A stretch of DNA of 9,455 bases from Phycisphaerae bacterium (GTDB taxonomy: Bacteria > Planctomycetota > Phycisphaerae > Sedimentisphaerales > UBA12454), in assembly GCA_028712345.1 (NCBI GenBank), contig JAQTQF010000050.1, positions 1-9,455 on the forward strand. Direction: 5' to 3'. The notes under the pieces were generated by a model. The model was not told the DNA's origin. It saw only the letters and a program-made list of their open reading frames with translations, and ran no database searches. Below, piece by piece: positions 5,490 through 9,455 of the stretch. Positions within the stretch are counted from its first letter, which is position 1; the number at the start of each line of letters is the position of its first letter. The translations under genes and the position numbers were made by a program.

Positions 5490-7262
5490 TTATTTTTTAA
5501 CTGCTCCAAGTGAGCCGATTTGTTCGTCAATCTTGTCTCTGATTTTCACGACCTGCTCAATCTGTTCTTCCGGCACAAAACTTGAGCGGGAAATATCTTC
5601 CCATACGCCGAGCTTGAAGATGTCTGCCGTTTCGACATCGTTATTTATCGCCTCAAGAGCCTTGCCGTGGAAGTGGATAATATTCTTCAGCATTTGGAAC
5701 TGCTTTTCCATTGAAGTATAAGTATCAACTTCGTGGAAGGCGTTCTGATGCAGATAATCTTCACGAATGCTTTTTGCGGTCTGCAGCACCATTCTGTCCG
5801 CCGGACTGATAGCCTCCGAGCCGACAAGCCTTACAATTTCCGCAAGCTGGGATTCCTGTTCGAGCAGGTTCATCGCCTGCTGCGTAAGCTCCACCATCTC
5901 CAGCCCTTCCTGTTTGTCTTTGTAGCATCCCGGCAGATATTGTTTATAGAACGAGTAGCTTGTCAGCCAGTCGATAGCGGGGAAGTGTCTCTGCTGCGCA
6001 AGTCTTGCCATAAGAGACCAGAAGACTTTTACGACATGCAAAGTTGCCTGAACAACCGAGTCGCTCAAATCGCCGCCGGGCGGGCTTACCGCACCGATAA
6101 TCGACAACGCTCCTTCTCTTTCGGGTTTGCCGAGACAATCAATTCGGCCTGCCCGTTCATAAAACGATGCGATTCTTGCCGCCAGATAGGCCGGGTAGCC
6201 TTCTTCGGCGGGCATTTCTTCAAGTCTTGTCGAAATCTCTCGCATCGCCTCTGCCCATCGGCTGGTTGAATCGGCCATCAGAGCCACCGTATAACCCATA
6301 TCGCGGAAATATTCTGCGATTGTAATTCCCGTATAAACCGAAGCCTCTCTCGCCGCTACCGGCATATCGGATGTATTGGCAATCAGAACCGACCGCTTCA
6401 TCAGAGGCTCTCCGCTTCGCGGGTCTTTCAACTCCGGAAACTCGGTAAGCACATCGGTCATTTCATTTCCGCGTTCGCCGCAACCGACATAAACGACAAC
6501 ATCGGCATCGACCCATTTGGCGAGCTGATGCTGTACGACGGTTTTTCCCGTGCCGAACGGACCCGGCACGCAGGCTGTTCCGCCTTTTGCTATCGGGAAA
6601 AATGTATCAATTACGCGCTGGCCTGTCTGAAGTATCGCGTTCGGAGACAGTCTCTTTTTCGATGTCCTGCCCAGACGAACGGGCCATTTCTGCATCATCT
6701 TTATTTCGTGCGTTCCATTGCCTGAATGAACCACGGCGATTTTCTGCTCGACGGTATAGTCGCCTTCGTTAAGTTCCTCGATTTTTCCGCTTATCCCGGC
6801 AGGTATCATAATCTTATGCAGCAGAATCGAAGATTCCTGTACCTCGCCGATTACATCGCCGGGGCTAACTTCTGTTCCGTTGCCGATTACAGGCTTGAAG
6901 TGCCATCTCTTTTCTCTATTCAGGCCTGGCAACTGACTTCCGCGAAGAATATAATTGCCCTGTGCCTTGTAGAGTTCGTCGAGCGGCCTTTGAATGCCGT
7001 CATAGATACTTTCAATCAGCCCAGGCCCAAGTTCTACGCTCAGCGGCGCTCCGGTATTTACGACCGGCTCGCCCGGACCTATGCTGACGGTATCCTCATA
7101 AACCTGAATACTTGCCGTATCGCCCTTAAGTTCGACGATTTCGCCTATCAGATTATGCTTGCTGACTCGCACGACATCGTACATCTTCGAGCCGAGCATA
7201 CCTTTGGCGATGACGACCGGGCCTGCAACTTTAACGATGGTTCCTGTTTTTAACTCTGCCAT
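5490..7262 (-). CDS. atpA: V/A-type ATPase catalytic subunit A
   Basis: The 590-residue length matches subunit A, which hydrolyses or makes ATP in the A3B3 head. Visible in order: N-terminal barrel GTIVKVAGPVVIAKGM (7-22), GEIVELKGD (40-48), the A-specific non-homologous insertion (about 115-190, with NGTEVSPGDVIGEVQE), P-loop GPFGTGKT (234-241), GCGERGNE (260-267) with E263 as the likely catalytic glutamate, MADSTSRWAEAMREISTRLE (329-348), EEGYPAYLAARIASFYERAG (353-372) and SPPGGDLSDSV (393-403). The P-loop has Thr where Ser or Ala often stands, a tolerated change. The ATG has an AGGA SD (7272-7269) eight nt upstream, after a 119-nt gap that holds a palindromic repeat. It is joined to B by only 12 nt. 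Confidence 0.98.
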   Translation of the reverse strand: MAELKTGTIVKVAGPVVIAKGMLGSKMYDVVRVSKHNLIGEIVELKGDTASIQVYEDTVSIGPGEPVVNTGAPLSVELGPGLIESIYDGIQRPLDELYKAQGNYILRGSQLPGLNREKRWHFKPVIGNGTEVSPGDVIGEVQESSILLHKIMIPAGISGKIEELNEGDYTVEQKIAVVHSGNGTHEIKMMQKWPVRLGRTSKKRLSPNAILQTGQRVIDTFFPIAKGGTACVPGPFGTGKTVVQHQLAKWVDADVVVYVGCGERGNEMTDVLTEFPELKDPRSGEPLMKRSVLIANTSDMPVAAREASVYTGITIAEYFRDMGYTVALMADSTSRWAEAMREISTRLEEMPAEEGYPAYLAARIASFYERAGRIDCLGKPEREGALSIIGAVSPPGGDLSDSVVQATLHVVKVFWSLMARLAQQRHFPAIDWLTSYSFYKQYLPGCYKDKQEGLEMVELTQQAMNLLEQESQLAEIVRLVGSEAISPADRMVLQTAKSIREDYLHQNAFHEVDTYTSMEKQFQMLKNIIHFHGKALEAINNDVETADIFKLGVWEDISRSSFVPEEQIEQVVKIRDKIDEQIGSLGAVKK

Positions 7263-7316
7263 AGTCTATCCTGTTTTAGAAATATTTTAAATATCCGTCT
7301 CAAAACAAAGTTCGTC

Positions 7317-7347
7317 ATTCTGAGTCCGCCGCAGGCGGACGAAGAAT
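7317..7347. repeat. Palindromic repeat element between atpF and atpA
   Basis: Arms 7317-7330 (ATTCTGAGTCCGCC) and 7334-7347 (GGCGGACGAAGAAT) pair at 12 of 14 positions around the loop GCA. The inner seven pairs (GTCCGCC/GGCGGAC) are perfect. The outer TCATTCTGAG and GAAGAATCT words resemble a class of small dispersed palindromes I know from several bacterial genomes. No U-run follows it in the transcript, so it is not a simple terminator; it could tune message stability between F and A. The rest of the 119-nt gap holds the SD of A and the AT palindrome ATATTTTAAATAT. Confidence 0.7.
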
Positions 7348-7381
7348 CTCGTTACTCAGACCGACGATTTCGAGATAGCTG

Positions 7382-7705
7382 TTAAGTATTTTGTAAAATA
7401 TCTATTCCTGTAGCGATTTTCAAAAGCCTTGAAAGATTATTGGTAGCAAAACCCTCCGAATCCGTCGTAAACGGTACGACAAGAACGCAGGGCGTAGTCT
7501 TGGTGTTGAATCGTTCAAATACCTGATGGGTTTTCGGGGCTATCGTTTCGGAAACGACGACAAGAGCGTATTTCCCTTCGACGATTTTTTCAGCGGCCTG
7601 GAGAATCTGCTCGTCGGTTTGCTCGACGGCAAAACAATCCACGCCCAGAGCCGAATAAGGCATCACGAAATCAGAACTTCCTATTACCGCAACTTTTCCC
7701 TGCAT
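7382..7705 (-). CDS. atpF: V/A-type ATPase subunit F (central stalk)
   Basis: The 107-residue length is typical of subunit F, a small Rossmann-like protein that binds D in the rotor shaft and stabilises it. KVAVIGSSDFVMPYSALGVD (4-23) matches the opening strand-loop-helix of the family, YALVVVSETIA (46-56) the second strand, and PCVLVVPF (71-78) the third, followed by a helix that ends at the C-terminus. The start has an AAGGA SD (7718-7714) eight nt upstream. Unlike E-C and A-B, F is set apart from both neighbours by about 100-120 nt, each gap holding a GC-rich hairpin with the same core. V/A-type naming; this is not the F-type b subunit. Confidence 0.93.
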   Translation of the reverse strand: MQGKVAVIGSSDFVMPYSALGVDCFAVEQTDEQILQAAEKIVEGKYALVVVSETIAPKTHQVFERFNTKTTPCVLVVPFTTDSEGFATNNLSRLLKIATGIDILQNT

Positions 7706-7717
7706 ACCAATAGTCCT

Positions 7718-7800
7718 TAGTTTTGAGTTCTTAGTTTTAAGTTAAATTCCATCGCCGCAGGCGATTCGTTAACTAAGAACTAAAGACTTAAAACTCATAA
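7718..7800. repeat. Hairpin plus iterated AACTAAGAACT-type words between atpC and atpF
   Basis: At the centre ATCGCC (7751-7756) and GGCGAT (7760-7765) pair around GCA. Further out GTTAA (7741-7745) pairs with TTAAC (7769-7773), and AGTTCTTA (7726-7733) with TAAGAACT (7774-7781) after a 7-nt bulge. The flanks are built from iterated words such as AACTAAGAACT, AAAGACTTAAAACT and their complements. It fills nearly all of the 100-nt gap between the stop of C and the start of F and abuts the SD of F. No clear promoter is seen in it. Confidence 0.6.
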
Positions 7801-7805
7801 CTTTT

Positions 7806-8846
7806 TTACACTGCCAATCTATCGTGTATTACTTTAGGCTCTATCTGCGATTTTTTGCAGGACAGAACCATTCTTATCATTCTTATTTCATTTTCTTTTC
7901 TAAGCAGATAAGCCACTATCGGCTGATGGCCGGCGGTTATCTGGTCCGTCGATTTCAAAAATCCCAAAAGATGCTGGTCGGCGGCGGCTTCGAGTTTTAA
8001 AAATGAATTATTGCTTAGCATATATCCTGCGCCGGCCTCAATAATGGAATAGTAAGCCGTCGCGCCAAAGACTTGAGCCAGGCCTTCATAACCGACATCG
8101 ACCGCCTGATTGAGCCTTGCCGTATCGATATAGCCGCCAGGCATAAAAACATCTCTGTCCTGGGCTTCGGTAAATTTCAACCGCATCATCGTGCGGATAT
8201 TATTTATGTCTATCTGCATCTTGGTCAGCTCGACGAGAAATATACTGTCCGCTTCTGCGGCGTTTGCGAGCTGAAATTCCGCCTCGACCTTGTCTATAGC
8301 TATGTCGATATCGCGGACATTTTTATTTTTATAATAGCCTACTACGCCCGCCTCGACTGCTTCCTGCAGGTAAGCCGGCAGCGTGGTGTAATCTTCCTGC
8401 TCGAAAACCAATTCGAACTGGTCAACCGGAATATTGCCCTGATCGCAGTAATCCGTCGGATTGCCGAGAGGTCTTTCGAGAACGAGTCTTCGAACCGCCA
8501 GCCTCATATTCGCGAAATCCGACCTTGCCTTCAAAAATTCGATTATCTTTTCGTTGAACAGCAGCGAATTAACGAGTTTTTTCACCTCTCTTCTTCTGTC
8601 GCAAAGCATCTGTTCGGTTTCTTCATTCGTTATCGAATCGCTGATTGCGTATTCCGTGCCGCCGAGCAGTTCGGCTGTTTCCTTAAAGCCGCCGCTGTTT
8701 GCAAGTTCGCCGAATGCCGCCATGTCGAACAGCTTTTCCGATAGCGTTCTTACCTGTGCGGTTGCGAAGGTGTACTGCCAGTCTTCTGCGCCAATCGGCG
8801 GGTAAAGGCTGAAGTGCAATATGTTTTGTCTTTGGCTTAAATCCAT
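7806..8846 (-). CDS. atpC: V/A-type ATPase subunit C (d-type; shaft-to-ring socket)
   Basis: The 346-residue product matches subunit C (eukaryotic d), the funnel-shaped helical protein that seats the D-F shaft on the proteolipid ring. Support comes from WQYTFATAQVRTLSEKLFD (23-41), the opening helix of the family, DYTTLPAYLQEAVEAG, IDIAIDKVEAEFQLANAAEA, the central ITKMQIDINNIRTMMRLK-like stretch, and the C-terminal PIVAYLLRKENEIRMIRMVL (309-328) with its conserved KENEI (317-321). It follows E by 8 nt and shows no clear SD (AATAAGAT upstream), so translation is probably coupled to E. Conservation in this family is low, yet the motifs and position agree. V/A-type naming; this is not the F-type epsilon subunit. 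Confidence 0.93.
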   Translation of the reverse strand: MDLSQRQNILHFSLYPPIGAEDWQYTFATAQVRTLSEKLFDMAAFGELANSGGFKETAELLGGTEYAISDSITNEETEQMLCDRRREVKKLVNSLLFNEKIIEFLKARSDFANMRLAVRRLVLERPLGNPTDYCDQGNIPVDQFELVFEQEDYTTLPAYLQEAVEAGVVGYYKNKNVRDIDIAIDKVEAEFQLANAAEADSIFLVELTKMQIDINNIRTMMRLKFTEAQDRDVFMPGGYIDTARLNQAVDVGYEGLAQVFGATAYYSIIEAGAGYMLSNNSFLKLEAAADQHLLGFLKSTDQITAGHQPIVAYLLRKENEIRMIRMVLSCKKSQIEPKVIHDRLAV

Positions 8847-8854
8847 ATTTTATC

Positions 8855-9442
8855 TTATTGTCCGAATAATTCGCCTGCCAGGGCCGTTTGCAGATTTTCT
8901 CTTGCCGTATCGATAAGCACTTTCAAACTGCCGTTCACTCTTACTTTGCCCTTTTGGAGTATAAAGCCGGCTCCGATATCGGCTCTTAAGGCTGAAAGTT
9001 TCAGATGCCCTTTGCCGGACAGTTTTGAGTTTAACCGTTCGACAAAACCGGCATCGATTCTGTTTTCGTTTTTATCGACAACGAGTTCTTCGTCGCCGCT
9101 CTGGACGGCTGATAAGATAAGTTTCTCTATCAGATTCTGATAATCCGCCGCGTCCATATTCATAATTTTCTCAGCGGCCAGGTTAAAAGTCTCATCGAGA
9201 ATGTCTTTTTTGACTTTCAGATTGTCTTTGGCAATCTGCATCCTCGCAGAAGCCATAGTTTGAGACTTCGCCTCTTCAGACGCCTTGTTTTTCAGGCGGT
9301 CAGTCTCTTTATTGTAGTCATCAAGCTGGGCTTGGAATTTTTGTCTTTCCTTCGCGTTTTTTTCGTCAGCCTGTTTTTTGATTTGTTCAGCCTGACTCTG
9401 CGCTTCGGATAGAATCTTGTCTATTACCTGATTGGCGCTCAT
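8855..9442 (-). CDS. atpE: V/A-type ATPase subunit E (peripheral stalk)
   Basis: The 195 residues fit subunit E, which pairs with G/H to form the peripheral stalk that holds the head still. The N-terminal two-fifths is an uninterrupted charged coiled coil rich in Gln, Lys, Glu and Ala, for example SEAQSQAEQIKKQADEKNAK (12-31). The C-terminal globular part shows LILSAVQSGDEELVVDKNE and GAGFILQKGKVRVNGSLKVL, typical of the head-binding domain. A GGTGA SD (9453-9449) lies six nt before the ATG, just inside the window. Its coiled-coil partner (G/H) and the membrane subunits I and K are not in the window; Thermus-type order puts them immediately upstream, past the right edge. V/A-type naming; not the F-type c subunit. 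Confidence 0.93.
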   Translation of the reverse strand: MSANQVIDKILSEAQSQAEQIKKQADEKNAKERQKFQAQLDDYNKETDRLKNKASEEAKSQTMASARMQIAKDNLKVKKDILDETFNLAAEKIMNMDAADYQNLIEKLILSAVQSGDEELVVDKNENRIDAGFVERLNSKLSGKGHLKLSALRADIGAGFILQKGKVRVNGSLKVLIDTARENLQTALAGELFGQ

Positions 9443-9455
9443 AATATTTCACCGA

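Noticed and set aside
6522..6561. P-loop variant GPFGTGKT in subunit A as a sign of altered catalysis
   Set aside because: Thr still fits the GxxxxGK(T/S) pattern and all other catalytic motifs are intact, so this is ordinary variation.
7263..7316. Internal promoter before atpA (AT-rich ATATTTTAAATAT region)
   Set aside because: No -35 and -10 pair at acceptable spacing could be found on the minus strand.
7718..7800. CRISPR-like array
   Set aside because: The repeated words are only 7-9 nt, degenerate and without regular spacers.
8073..8744. Plus-strand open frame of 223 codons inside atpC
   Set aside because: Antisense to subunit C; no SD and no family resemblance.

Overview
Every gene I can support in this window reads on the minus strand. 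I see no tRNA, rRNA or CRISPR array, and no gene-free stretch longer than about 120 bases. The organism is a bacterium, with Shine-Dalgarno sites and sigma70-type promoter boxes. The mix of a bacterial V/A-type rotary ATPase, an orphan four-helix-bundle gene of the 23S intervening-sequence type, a large unknown membrane/helical-repeat protein and a GGDEF protein would fit an anaerobic lineage such as Planctomycetota (Phycisphaerae-like). That placement is a low-confidence guess, because nothing here is taxonomically diagnostic.

Layout in transcription order (right to left). A V/A-type ATPase operon enters from the right edge: E (8855-9442), C (7806-8846), F (7382-7705), A (5490-7262), B (4104-5477), then an intruding four-helix-bundle gene (3688-4062), then D (3038-3655). 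Apart from the intruder, E-C-F-A-B-D is the Thermus-type order, so the membrane subunits I and K/L and the G/H stalk partner are expected just beyond the right edge. Downstream lie a 630-residue unknown protein with an N-terminal membrane domain and a long helical soluble tail (1035-2927), and a GGDEF diguanylate cyclase cut by the left edge (1-982).

A and B form the catalytic head, D and F the central rotor shaft, C the socket joining shaft to membrane ring, and E one half of the peripheral stalk. The E-C and A-B junctions are tight (8 and 12 nt). The C-F, F-A, B-four-helix and four-helix-D junctions carry decorated spacers. Two hairpins with an identical 11-nt core flank F. Inverted 11-mers (TCAGTAGTTAA) flank the four-helix gene. 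A direct 11-mer (AGCCGGTAGCT) lies on both sides of D.

The most interesting points are the orphan four-helix gene set between B and D with repeat-like flanks, and two downstream genes whose TATAAT boxes sit at exactly the same distance from their ATG. That spacing predicts nearly leaderless mRNAs, unlike most of the ATPase genes, which have Shine-Dalgarno sites.
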